From Rhizobium sp. Q54 (GTDB lineage Bacteria > Pseudomonadota > Alphaproteobacteria > UBA2966 > CAIVPW01), in NCBI GenBank assembly GCA_945904955.1, contig CAMDPO010000024.1:1-35710 (forward strand): 35,710 nucleotides of DNA, read 5' to 3'. The translations under genes were made by a program, and so were the position numbers. Positions 1 through 6,073 of the stretch are shown in pieces. The stretch's first letter is position 1; the number at the start of each line of letters is the position of its first letter. Under the pieces are notes generated by a model. That model searched no databases. It was not told where the DNA came from and worked only from the letters and a program-made list of their open reading frames with translations.

Positions 1-143
1 CAACCGGATCGAGCGCATGTGGTGCCGTCTCAAGGACTGGCGCCGCATCGCAACCCGCTACGACAAGCTCGCCCGCAACTACCTCAGCGGTGCCTACCTC
101 GCCGCCGCCTTGATCCCTTGGGTCAATTGAGTCCGGACCCTAG
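1..143 (+). mobile_element. Right end of an IS5-family (IS427-like) insertion sequence
   Basis: The window opens inside a transposase reading frame that stops at 128-130. It is followed directly by TTGAGTCCGGACCCTAG (127-143), which looks like the outer terminal inverted repeat of an IS427-type element next to a CTAG or TA target. Only this end is visible, so the opposite repeat and the target duplication cannot be checked. The family comes from the transposase tail; the exact boundary near 141-143 is an inference. Confidence 0.6.
2..130 (+). CDS. IS5-family transposase, C-terminal 42 residues (partial)
   Basis: The frame is open from the window edge to a TGA at 128-130. It reads NRIERMWCRLKDWRRIATRY and continues with a DKLARNYL segment. 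This is the hallmark C-terminus of IS5/IS427-group DDE transposases: the catalytic Glu of the DDE triad lies in the NRIER helix, followed by the R-x-A-T-R-Y-D-K block. The enzyme would cut and join the element's ends during transposition. The N-terminal part lies outside the window, so whether the gene is intact cannot be said. The downstream inverted-repeat-like sequence supports a genuine element end. Confidence 0.8.
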   Translation, partial: NRIERMWCRLKDWRRIATRYDKLARNYLSGAYLAAALIPWVN

Positions 144-739
144 CGCGTCTCCGGGCGCGGGCGCTTGGCCATCCACTCCATGGCCGCCTGGCTGGCGGCG
201 ATGACCTGTTCGTTGGTGAGGCGGTCGGCGGTGTAGGTGCCGGCGTAGTAGGCCTCTTCGTGGCCGTACTCGTCGGCAATGATGAACCACTTCATCGCCT
301 CGGCCGGGTTGGCATCGACGCCTTCGCCCTCGTGATAGGCGTAGCCGATCTCGTAGACGGCGTGGGGGTTGTGCTGCTCGGCGGCCTTTACCAGCCAGGC
401 CATCGCCGCGGCTTTGTCCTTCGGCACGCCCTCGCCCTTTTGCAGCACCATGGCGTAGCGCAGCTGACCGAGGGCGAAGCCGCTCTCGGCGGCGGCGCGG
501 AACAGGCGCGCGGCTTCGACCAAGTCGAAATCGACGTGCATGCCGGTCTCGTACATCTCGCCGAGGTTGACCTGGGCGCGGGCGTGGCCGGCATCGGCGA
601 GTGGCTTCCACTCGGCGAACGCAGTGGCAAAGTCGCCTTGGCGCGCCGCGTTCATGCCGGCGTCGAAGTCGGCACCGAACGCCGGTGCCGCGGCCAAGAG
701 AGCGGCGGCGACCAAGGGGCGAAGACGAATGCGCGGCAC
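140..739 (-). CDS. Sel1-repeat (TPR-like) protein with signal peptide
   Basis: About 199 residues if it starts at the GTG at 737-739. That start gives a short basic N-terminus followed by the hydrophobic run LVAAALLAAAPAFGA, a good Sec signal peptide, so the product is probably periplasmic. The GTG at 824-826 would put an unlikely Arg-rich extension before the signal. The mature part holds Sel1-type repeats of about 36 residues (A-x2-G-x-A-x-A-Q-x-N-L-G-x-M-Y and E-A-x-K-W-F patterns), which act as protein-protein interaction scaffolds. The partner is unknown. No strong ribosome-binding site is seen. The stop codon (140-142) coincides with the IS end, so the last residues may have been altered by the insertion. 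Confidence 0.75.
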   Translation of the reverse strand: MPRIRLRPLVAAALLAAAPAFGADFDAGMNAARQGDFATAFAEWKPLADAGHARAQVNLGEMYETGMHVDFDLVEAARLFRAAAESGFALGQLRYAMVLQKGEGVPKDKAAAMAWLVKAAEQHNPHAVYEIGYAYHEGEGVDANPAEAMKWFIIADEYGHEEAYYAGTYTADRLTNEQVIAASQAAMEWMAKRPRPETR

Positions 740-790
740 GCACCAAGGATGTGCCGGGCCGCGGCGCCGTGCAAGCCGGGCCTCAAACGT

Positions 791-821
791 GCAAAACCCC
801 GGGGGTTCCCCGGGGCTTTGC
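791..821 (-). terminator. Intrinsic terminator downstream of the pqqA-type gene
   Basis: The 14-base arms 791-804 and 808-821 are inverted repeats with one mismatch and a 3-base loop, centred on CCCCGGGG. Read on the minus strand, the descending arm ends in GGTTTTGC. It lies 39 bases after the stop of the small gene at 860-937 and before the Sel1 gene, so the small gene is probably transcribed alone. Confidence 0.7.
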
Positions 822-859
822 ACCACGCGGCGGTTACCCGCCGCTCTCCGCCCGAAAGC

Positions 860-937
860 TTAGAGCTCGGCGCAGGCGTAGCAGTTGATTTCCATGCCGA
901 CGCTGATGACGGTGATCTTCGGTGTCTTCCAGGCCAT
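860..937 (-). CDS. pqqA: PqqA-type precursor peptide (25 residues)
   Basis: The peptide begins MAWKTPKI and ends VGMEINCYACAEL. It matches the PqqA pattern: a short Trp/Lys/Pro start, a hydrophobic middle, then G-(M/L)-E-(I/V)-x2-Y. Glu16 and Tyr20 have the E-x3-Y spacing of the residues that PqqE crosslinks and that become the PQQ cofactor of periplasmic dehydrogenases. The ATG has a GGAG ribosome-binding site about 8 bases upstream, a structured leader before it and an intrinsic terminator after it. No pqqB, C, D or E gene lies in this window, so it is an orphan locally. Unusual here is a Cys on each side of Tyr (C19-Y-A-C22). A different RiPP precursor of PqqA-like sequence is the main alternative. 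Confidence 0.8.
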   Translation of the reverse strand: MAWKTPKITVISVGMEINCYACAEL

Positions 938-961
938 GGGGTGCTCCGTTTGCTGGGCGGC

Positions 962-1016
962 GCTGCACCATGCAGCCCCGCGAACCTGAAAGGAGCATCG
1001 GCCGGTTCGCCGGCCG
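962..1016 (-). promoter_or_regulatory. Hairpin-rich leader upstream of the pqqA-type gene
   Basis: Two perfect inverted repeats lie 25 to 80 bases before the ATG at 937. One is CGGCCGG / CCGGCCG (999-1005 with 1010-1016, 4-base loop). The other is GCTGCA / TGCAGC (962-967 with 971-976, 3-base loop). They fall in the space between the upstream gene's terminator and the start codon, where the 5' untranslated RNA should be. No known riboswitch class is recognised. Confidence 0.4.
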
Positions 1017-1061
1017 AACCAATCTATCGGGGCGATTGAGCGACGCGCCGAGGCCAGCCAT

Positions 1062-1104
1062 AGGAAAAACCAATGGCCGCGCCCCAAAAGGGCAGCGGCC
1101 ATTG
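1062..1104 (-). terminator. Strong intrinsic terminator of the membrane-protein gene
   Basis: The stem pairs CAATGGCCGC (1071-1080) with GCGGCCATTG (1095-1104). It is extended by GCCC / GGGC (1081-1084 with 1090-1093) around a short loop. Read on the minus strand it is followed at once by GTTTTTCC. It begins 23 bases after the stop codon of the gene at 1127-1684. Confidence 0.85.
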
Positions 1105-1126
1105 AAAATCAGCCTGGAATAAGGAC

Positions 1127-1684
1127 TTATGCGCCGGCAGCGGGGCGGCGGGCAGCCTTGGCGGTCGCCTGCGCGTCGGCGACGATGTCCTCGGCGATCT
1201 GGTCCGGATGATCGCCGGACGCCACTGCCTTCTCGGCCTCGCGACCAAACAGCTGCGGATAACGGCGCAGGAACACGCCGGCGTCGCCCGACTTGAGGGC
1301 GCGCAGGTAGACGTCGTTGCGCAGGCGCAGCGCTTCGCGCGCCTCGAAGGCCTCTTGGCTGAGCGCGCCGCCGTTGTCGAGTTCCTTGCTCAGGTAGTTG
1401 GAGCGCTCGATCTGCTTCTCCCAGCGCTTGCCCTTCTGACTGCGGAAGGAGCCGGACAGCGTCGCGATGAATTCCTTCATGCGCAGGCGGTCGTTGAGCG
1501 TGGCCCCCTTGCCGGCGGCGACGGCGGCGAGGCGCGCGTCTTCTTCACCGACGAGGATGTACACCGTCGCGGCTTTGATGAAGTAGCCGGTGATGCTGAG
1601 AATCTGTTTGTAGCGGAATGCTGCGTACGTCAGCACGGCGGCTGACGCGAGCACGAATAGGAAGGCGGCCCAGGCGACATACAT
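1127..1684 (-). CDS. Uncharacterised single-pass membrane protein
   Basis: This is a 185-residue protein that I do not recognise. The ATG at 1682-1684 is preferred over a TTG at 1730-1732, because it places a clean membrane span (about residues 3-25, YVAWAAFLFVLASAAVLTYA) at the N-terminus. A second weakly hydrophobic stretch follows near residues 33-45. The rest is a charged, helical, probably cytoplasmic domain rich in Glu, Arg and Lys, with an Ala-rich tail. No catalytic motif is visible. The gene stands alone, ends in a strong terminator and is divergent from the small gene at 1908. Confidence 0.6.
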   Translation of the reverse strand: MYVAWAAFLFVLASAAVLTYAAFRYKQILSITGYFIKAATVYILVGEEDARLAAVAAGKGATLNDRLRMKEFIATLSGSFRSQKGKRWEKQIERSNYLSKELDNGGALSQEAFEAREALRLRNDVYLRALKSGDAGVFLRRYPQLFGREAEKAVASGDHPDQIAEDIVADAQATAKAARRPAAGA

Positions 1685-1907
1685 TGGGGATATGAGAGCC
1701 ACGGTTCCGCTGACGGCACAAGTCCGCGCCAAGCGTGTAGTGACGCCCGTTCACTCTACTCACGGTGGTGGGCGGCAGCGGGCAGCGCAGATTGCGGCGG
1801 GTCGGCGGGTCGTTCACGATTGCAGCCAGTGGCTGGCTGTTACAGCACCATATGATTCCTTCACAGGGTTGATACCCTTCGGGCTCGGCAAGCGGGGGAA
1901 ATGAACG

Positions 1908-2009
1908 ATGCCGCCGGTCCTCAAAGAGTTCGCGTACTGCCTGGCGCTGTGCGTGATGTACGCGGCAGTGCTGCTGCTGCTGCTCGACCCCGCGTTCTTC
2001 TACGGCTGA
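1908..2009 (+). CDS. Putative 33-residue membrane peptide
   Basis: The frame ATG (1908-1910) to TGA (2007-2009) encodes a short peptide starting MPPVLKEF. A single hydrophobic span of about 20 residues follows (FAYCLALCVMYAAVLLLLL), then the tail DPAFFYG. A purine-rich GGGGGAA element sits 10 to 15 bases upstream. An ATG in another frame at 1901 lies even closer to that element. The basic residue before the span and acidic residue after it resemble known small inner-membrane proteins. It is included because the composition is not that of an antisense shadow. Function unknown. Confidence 0.45.
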   Translation: MPPVLKEFAYCLALCVMYAAVLLLLLDPAFFYG

Positions 2010-2018
2010 AAGTCGCGG

Positions 2019-2816
2019 TCAGCCCGGCTTGGTGGCGACGAACACCGTCTCACCGCCCAACAGAGAATGGCGCACCGTGTCAGCACCGCTGCCGGTGTAG
2101 GTGGCGAGGTCGAACCCCGCCGCCCGGATGCGGTCGCGCAGGTCGCGGCCGTAGAGGCGGATGTGGTCGTGCTGGCCGAAGTGCTGGACGCGGCCGGCGA
2201 CGGTGCGGGCCGCCTCGGCATTCTCGTAGGTCGTCTCCCACCCTTCCACGATCGGCACCATCAGAAGTGCGCGGCCGTGGGGCCGCAGCACGCGGTGCAT
2301 CTCGGCGAGCGCGCGGACGTCGTTGACGTGCTCGAGCACATGCAGGCAGACGATCACGTCTACGGATGCGTCGGGCAGCGCCATTTGCTCGATGTTGAGC
2401 ACGCGCGCGGCACGGCCCGGCGTGATGTCGGCGGTTAGGTAGCTGGCGAGGTGCAGGCGCCGCATGCAGTGGGTGACCGGCTCTTCGGGCGCGAAATGCA
2501 GCACCTCTGAGCCCGGCGGGATGAGGCCCCGGCGCTCGATCGCCAGCATCAGCACCCGGTGCCGCTCCAGCGAGGAGCAGTGCGGGCACAGGGCGTTGGC
2601 GCGGAAGCCGTAGGCCAGGAACCGGGAGGTCTTCCCGCACACCGTGCATTCGGCGGCGCGCTGGCCGAGAGCGGCGCGGGCGTACTTGACCGCGTCCCAG
2701 ACGGCGCGGAGGCGCGGACTGCGGCGGATGTAGCTGCGGACGCGGTTGCGAAGGGAAGAACGGTGCGCGCCGGTGATCTCGATCGGCGCGCGGCGAAGCG
2801 CGATGTCGTCGGTCAT
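2019..2816 (-). CDS. Class I SAM-dependent methyltransferase with N-terminal zinc motif
   Basis: 265 residues. Cys57-x2-Cys60 and Cys77-x2-Cys80, followed by SSLERHR, form the zinc-ribbon-like N-terminal motif of a methyltransferase subfamily often met near glycan genes. A Rossmann methyltransferase fold follows: strand 1 is VLHFAPE in place of the classical glycine loop, as is usual for that subfamily. After it come an acidic residue after strand 2, the VDVIVCLHVLEHV segment and HRVLRPHGRALLMVP (typical of Methyltransf_11). The methyl acceptor is not known. It is monocistronic and converges with the small plus-strand gene ending at 2009. Family assignment is firm; a role in surface sugar modification is speculation. 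Confidence 0.8.
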   Translation of the reverse strand: MTDDIALRRAPIEITGAHRSSLRNRVRSYIRRSPRLRAVWDAVKYARAALGQRAAECTVCGKTSRFLAYGFRANALCPHCSSLERHRVLMLAIERRGLIPPGSEVLHFAPEEPVTHCMRRLHLASYLTADITPGRAARVLNIEQMALPDASVDVIVCLHVLEHVNDVRALAEMHRVLRPHGRALLMVPIVEGWETTYENAEAARTVAGRVQHFGQHDHIRLYGRDLRDRIRAAGFDLATYTGSGADTVRHSLLGGETVFVATKPG

Positions 2817-2968
2817 TGGCCGCCACGCTCACGCAAACGGCGGCACCGTGCCATCGGGCAGGTCCCCTACTTCGTTGGCGGTGAGACCCGTGGTCGCGCG
2901 GAAACGTGACGGCTGAACTTGCTGCCCTCGCCGGCCGCGTGGGCGTACTGCGTCGCGGGGGATAGCAG

Positions 2969-3212
2969 ATGCAGCTGTCGGGAAAGATCGCCGCAGCCGC
3001 GGGCCTGTGCGGCAACGCGGTGGTGTACGTCGAGAAAGTCGGGCCGGGCGAGGCCATCCTGTGCATTCGGGGACCGCAGCTACGCGTGCCCGGCACTTAC
3101 ACCATCCAGCGCGGCGATGCCGACCACATCAGCGGCGACGGCGCCACGTGGGCGTTCCTCAACCACGCCTGCGCCCCCAACAGCACGATCGACTTCAACA
3201 CCTCGGCGCGGC
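2969..3212 (+). pseudogene. SET-domain protein remnant, truncated at its 3' end
   Basis: The frame starts at an ATG behind a GGGGA element. It encodes about 80 residues resembling the front of a small bacterial SET-domain protein: a VGPGEAILCIRGPQL segment, then WAFLNHACAPNSTIDF. The latter is the N-H-x-C-x-P-N core that binds S-adenosylmethionine. The final SET block (an E-L-x-x-x-Y pocket) should follow, but homology stops at about 3210, exactly where the convergent gene's stop codon lies. The open frame beyond is only antisense of that gene. An intact protein would methylate a lysine. As it stands it lacks the catalytic C-terminus and is probably non-functional. Confidence 0.6.
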
Positions 3213-4589
3213 CTAGACGAACCCAAACATGGGCGGGAACACGAGGACGACGATCGCTCCCCAGGCGGCGTACACGGGCAGGTAGCCGGTCTGCCAGCGT
3301 TCCACGGCGGCGAAGGGCCGCCGCCCGCGCACGAAGTCGACGTAGAGCCACGCCGACCACACCAGGTTGCCGAGGAGCACGAGGTTGAAGCCCAGGCCGG
3401 CGACGCGATTGGGCGTGAGGCCGAACTCCGAGATGCGCGCAGCGATGGCGGCGAGCGCGACCGCGTCGGCGATCAGCGCGCTGATCAGGAGCGCCACCAG
3501 CACGAGGTCGAAGGGACCGCCGGGCGCGTCGGGGTCGCGCGCCGAGATCGTGTAGAGGAACAGCGCGAGCACCAGGCCGAGCAGGAGATCGAAGAAGATC
3601 AGAATGTCGCGATTGATCTCGAGGCCACGGCCGGTGAGCGCCATGGTGACCAGGTAGACAATAAGGACGGCGGTGAAGAGCGGCGTGAACAGTCGCGTCA
3701 GCACCGGCGCCATGTTCTCGATCACGCTTTGCTTGGCTTCGACCAGCCAGGCACCGACGAGCACGGCACCGGCCGCACCGCACGGGACGAGCCATTGCGT
3801 GGCGAAGATCTCGGCGTTGAGGCCGATCGCCTCGAACATGCCCATGGTGAAGGCGGTGAGCAGGCCGCCGCCCAGGGCCATCAGCACGTAGTAGATGAAC
3901 AGCTCGCCGGAGAAGCGAATGAAGTTCATCCGCCTGGCGCTATCATTCCAGTTGCCGCCGGCGTAGGCGATGCCGATGACCAGCCACAGCGCGAGGGGCA
4001 GGTGGAGCATCTGCAGTAGGAAGGTGTCGGCCTCGCCCTCGTACGGCCACATGTTGGCGACGATCGCCGCAGCGGCAAAGCCGCCGGCCAGCAACCACCC
4101 TGTGCGCCGATCGATGCCGCGCTTCCATCCGAAGTAGAGCGCGAGGAACGGCAAGACGAAGAGGGCCGCGTTACGCAGGTAGAAGAGATTCCCCCACACG
4201 TCGCCATCGTCCATGCCGATGCCGAACAGCGTCGGCGCTTTCAGCGCGATCGCCGCGGCGGCCGCAAGCCCGAACGCGACGAAGGCCTCGCGGCGCGATG
4301 CGGCGCCGAGTTCGGCCTCGTCGGCGACGATGAGCTGCTTCCACAGCCGCTCCGAATGCTCGCGCGCGAACTCGTTGGCGATCGCGTCCTGGGCGCCCAT
4401 GCGCTTGATCGCCACGAGAAAGGCTTCATCGGACGCCAGACCCGCGGCGCGCAGCGTCGCGATCTGTCCGCGCAGGTGATCCTCCAGCTCATCGACGTCG
4501 GCGGGCCGTATGACGCGGCGGTGGCGCAGGTACTCGCGCCACTGGCCGATGTGCTCCTCGAGCAGGTTGTTTGAGTCGGGTGGGGTCAT
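3213..4589 (-). CDS. Polytopic membrane protein with permease-prefix-like N-terminus (DUF4153-like)
   Basis: 458 residues from the ATG at 4587-4589. Residues 1-75 form a soluble helical segment (LLEEHIGQWREYLRHR, later DELEDHLRGQ). This is the 'permease prefix' type of domain often encoded beside PadR regulators. A run of about ten or eleven hydrophobic spans follows (from about residue 100 to the C-terminus), resembling DUF4153 proteins. There are no ATP-binding or transporter signature residues. It starts 47 bases after the padR stop, so the two genes form an operon and PadR probably controls it. Substrate and role are unknown. Its 3' end abuts the SET remnant. Confidence 0.75.
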   Translation of the reverse strand: MTPPDSNNLLEEHIGQWREYLRHRRVIRPADVDELEDHLRGQIATLRAAGLASDEAFLVAIKRMGAQDAIANEFAREHSERLWKQLIVADEAELGAASRREAFVAFGLAAAAAIALKAPTLFGIGMDDGDVWGNLFYLRNAALFVLPFLALYFGWKRGIDRRTGWLLAGGFAAAAIVANMWPYEGEADTFLLQMLHLPLALWLVIGIAYAGGNWNDSARRMNFIRFSGELFIYYVLMALGGGLLTAFTMGMFEAIGLNAEIFATQWLVPCGAAGAVLVGAWLVEAKQSVIENMAPVLTRLFTPLFTAVLIVYLVTMALTGRGLEINRDILIFFDLLLGLVLALFLYTISARDPDAPGGPFDLVLVALLISALIADAVALAAIAARISEFGLTPNRVAGLGFNLVLLGNLVWSAWLYVDFVRGRRPFAAVERWQTGYLPVYAAWGAIVVLVFPPMFGFV

Positions 4590-4636
4590 TGCTTCAGCCT
4601 CGAGGGGTTCGTCGGGGTCGAACGGAGTCGGTGGTT

Positions 4637-5065
4637 TCAGGTGAAGGCCGGCGCAGGCGCGGCGATCCTTCCGCCCGGCGGCCACAGCGCCGACCAAACG
4701 GTGCGCAGCGCGCCGGCCAGCGCGGGCCTTTGCGGCCAGATGGCAAACCAGACGTTGCGCAGCGCCGAGTCGACGGCCTGCCACTGCTGGCGCTGCGCGG
4801 CCAACTCGGCGCGGCCGCTCTCGGTGATGCGGTAGTACTTGCGGCGGCGGCCGATCTCCGAGGCCCCCCAGGTGCTCTCGACGTGGCCGTTGCGCTCGAG
4901 CCGGTGCAGGACCGGGTAGAGCATCCCGTCGGTCCAGGCGAGTTGGCCGCCGGACAGGTCGGCGACCCGCTTGAGGATCGCGTAGCCGTAGGTGTCACCC
5001 TCGGCCACGATCGCCAGGATGAGGGGCGTGGCAGAGGCGGCGACGAGGTCCTTGCCGATGTCCAT
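4637..5065 (-). CDS. PadR-family transcriptional regulator
   Basis: 142 residues from the ATG at 5063-5065; a GTG seven codons upstream is possible. The winged-helix pattern is clear: TPLILAIVAEGDTYGYAI, then GQLAWTDGMLYPVLHRLERN (recognition helix with the conserved LYP-x-L-x-R-L) and IGRRRKYYRIT (the wing). The Trp-rich C-terminal region would be the short dimerisation part of subfamily-2 PadR proteins. These regulators generally repress their own operon until a stress or ligand releases them. The partner gene follows directly, and a tandem 17-bp repeat lies 37 to 70 bases upstream of the start, a fitting operator. Confidence 0.9.
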   Translation of the reverse strand: MDIGKDLVAASATPLILAIVAEGDTYGYAILKRVADLSGGQLAWTDGMLYPVLHRLERNGHVESTWGASEIGRRRKYYRITESGRAELAAQRQQWQAVDSALRNVWFAIWPQRPALAGALRTVWSALWPPGGRIAAPAPAFT

Positions 5066-5101
5066 GGATGGTCTCGCTAAGGGCACTTACGTAGGGCCGC
5101 T

Positions 5102-5135
5102 ATACATTGCAGCTCTAGATACATTGCAGTGCTAG
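5102..5135 (-). promoter_or_regulatory. Two tandem 17-bp repeats, probable PadR operator
   Basis: The units at 5102-5118 and 5119-5135 are ATACATTGCAGCTCTAG and ATACATTGCAGTGCTAG on the plus strand, identical at 15 of 17 positions and directly adjacent. A further GTATGT follows. Because ATACAT and GTATGT are nearly complementary, the array also offers dyads. PadR proteins often bind AT-rich elements of the ATGTA / TACAT type. The site lies just upstream of padR on the minus strand, consistent with autoregulation. Confidence 0.6.
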
Positions 5136-5246
5136 GTATGTCAACGGCGAACCGAGGGCCCGCATTGCGCGACCGTGGGCCCCAGCCCGGCGCGTCCGGC
5201 GGACGTTCGAGGCGCAAGCCGCGTTCGTCGACAAGCCGGCGGCGGT

Positions 5247-5783
5247 CTAGTCGCAGGCGGTGAACTTCGATTTTCGGCAGTTCGCGGCCATGTCGAGCGC
5301 CCGGGCCAAGTCCATGAAATTTGCCTGGGACACGACGTTCTGACGAAACTCGGTGATGGGCTGGCGCTTGCTGGCGCCGGAGTCGGCGACGAACTCCTCG
5401 AAGCCGATCAGGTCGAGTGCGATCGTGAGCCACATGAGCGTATGAGCCACGCTCTGTTCGACGCCGAACCCGATCAGGTACAGCTGCGCGAGTTCGTACT
5501 GGGCGGCGACATGGCCAAGCAAACCGGCCTGCCGATACAGACGCGCGGACCTCTCGGGGTCAAGCTCGACGCCGTCGCCGTACCGATACATGTTCGCGAG
5601 GATCGCCATGGCCCGGGCGTTGCCCCGCTCCGCAATCGGAGCAAAGATTTCGTAGGCCTTCGCGTAGTTACCGCCAACGTATGCGCGCCAGCCCTCCTCC
5701 ATCTCGTCGGCGACGGCGGATTGCCCCGCCGTGACGAGAAGGCCGGCGAACAGAAGGGCTCTCCAAACGTGCATGGGCGCCAT
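5247..5783 (-). CDS. Sel1-repeat protein with signal peptide
   Basis: 178 residues from the ATG at 5781-5783; another ATG lies three codons later. A signal peptide is clear (WRALLFAGLLVTAGQSAVA), so export is likely. Sel1-type repeats follow (YAKAYEIFAPIAERGNARAM, then ARLYRQAGLLGHVAAQYELA and HTLMWLTIAL). The C-terminal tail is basic and carries two Cys (N-C-R-K and T-A-C-D), possibly a periplasmic disulfide. It resembles the family of the Sel1 protein at 140-739 but is not a recent duplicate. It is monocistronic, between tRNA-Thr and the padR region. Partner unknown. Confidence 0.75.
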   Translation of the reverse strand: MAPMHVWRALLFAGLLVTAGQSAVADEMEEGWRAYVGGNYAKAYEIFAPIAERGNARAMAILANMYRYGDGVELDPERSARLYRQAGLLGHVAAQYELAQLYLIGFGVEQSVAHTLMWLTIALDLIGFEEFVADSGASKRQPITEFRQNVVSQANFMDLARALDMAANCRKSKFTACD

Positions 5784-5856
5784 TGCAGACGCGCCCAGAC
5801 GAAGGGTCAAGTAGCTTGGCGACGGCTGGTCGCGATCTCCTGTTGAGCAGGAATCC

Positions 5857-5931
5857 TGGTGCCGAAGGGCGGGATCGAACCGCCGACCTACTGATTACGA
5901 ATCAGTTGCTCTGCCGCTGAGCTACTTCGGC
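5857..5931 (-). tRNA. tRNA-Thr (anticodon CGT)
   Basis: The reverse complement folds as a full cloverleaf. The acceptor stem pairs GCCGAAG (5925-5931) with CTTCGGC (5861-5867), with discriminator A and an encoded CCA. The D arm carries AGCTCAGC-GGC-AGAGC, the anticodon stem ACTGA/TCAGT encloses TTCGTAA, and the T arm carries GGTTCGATCCC. The anticodon CGT reads the Thr codon ACG, common in this GC-rich DNA. Confidence 0.97.
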
Positions 5932-6016
5932 GCGCAGGAAATCCCCTGGGCGGCTTAGGTGGGCGTGGCCTGGGCCATACCCGATAACGGCGCAACCGCA
6001 GGGGTTGGCGGCGCGG

Positions 6017-6045
6017 AAGCTACGGCCCCTGCCCCACCCCGTCAA
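6017..6045 (-). promoter_or_regulatory. Candidate sigma-70 promoter for tRNA-Thr
   Basis: On the minus strand TTGACG (6040-6045) and TAGCTT (6017-6022) are separated by 17 bases, about 80 bases before the tRNA. The -35 is good and the -10 weak. Initiation near 6010 would give a leader of about 80 bases. Confidence 0.4.
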
Positions 6046-6073
6046 CGCTGGCGGCGGCGCAGGGTCGCCTTTC

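Noticed and set aside
1685-1732. TTG start for the membrane protein, 16 codons upstream
   Set aside because: No ribosome-binding site precedes it, and it would put a Cys/Ser-containing extension before the membrane span.
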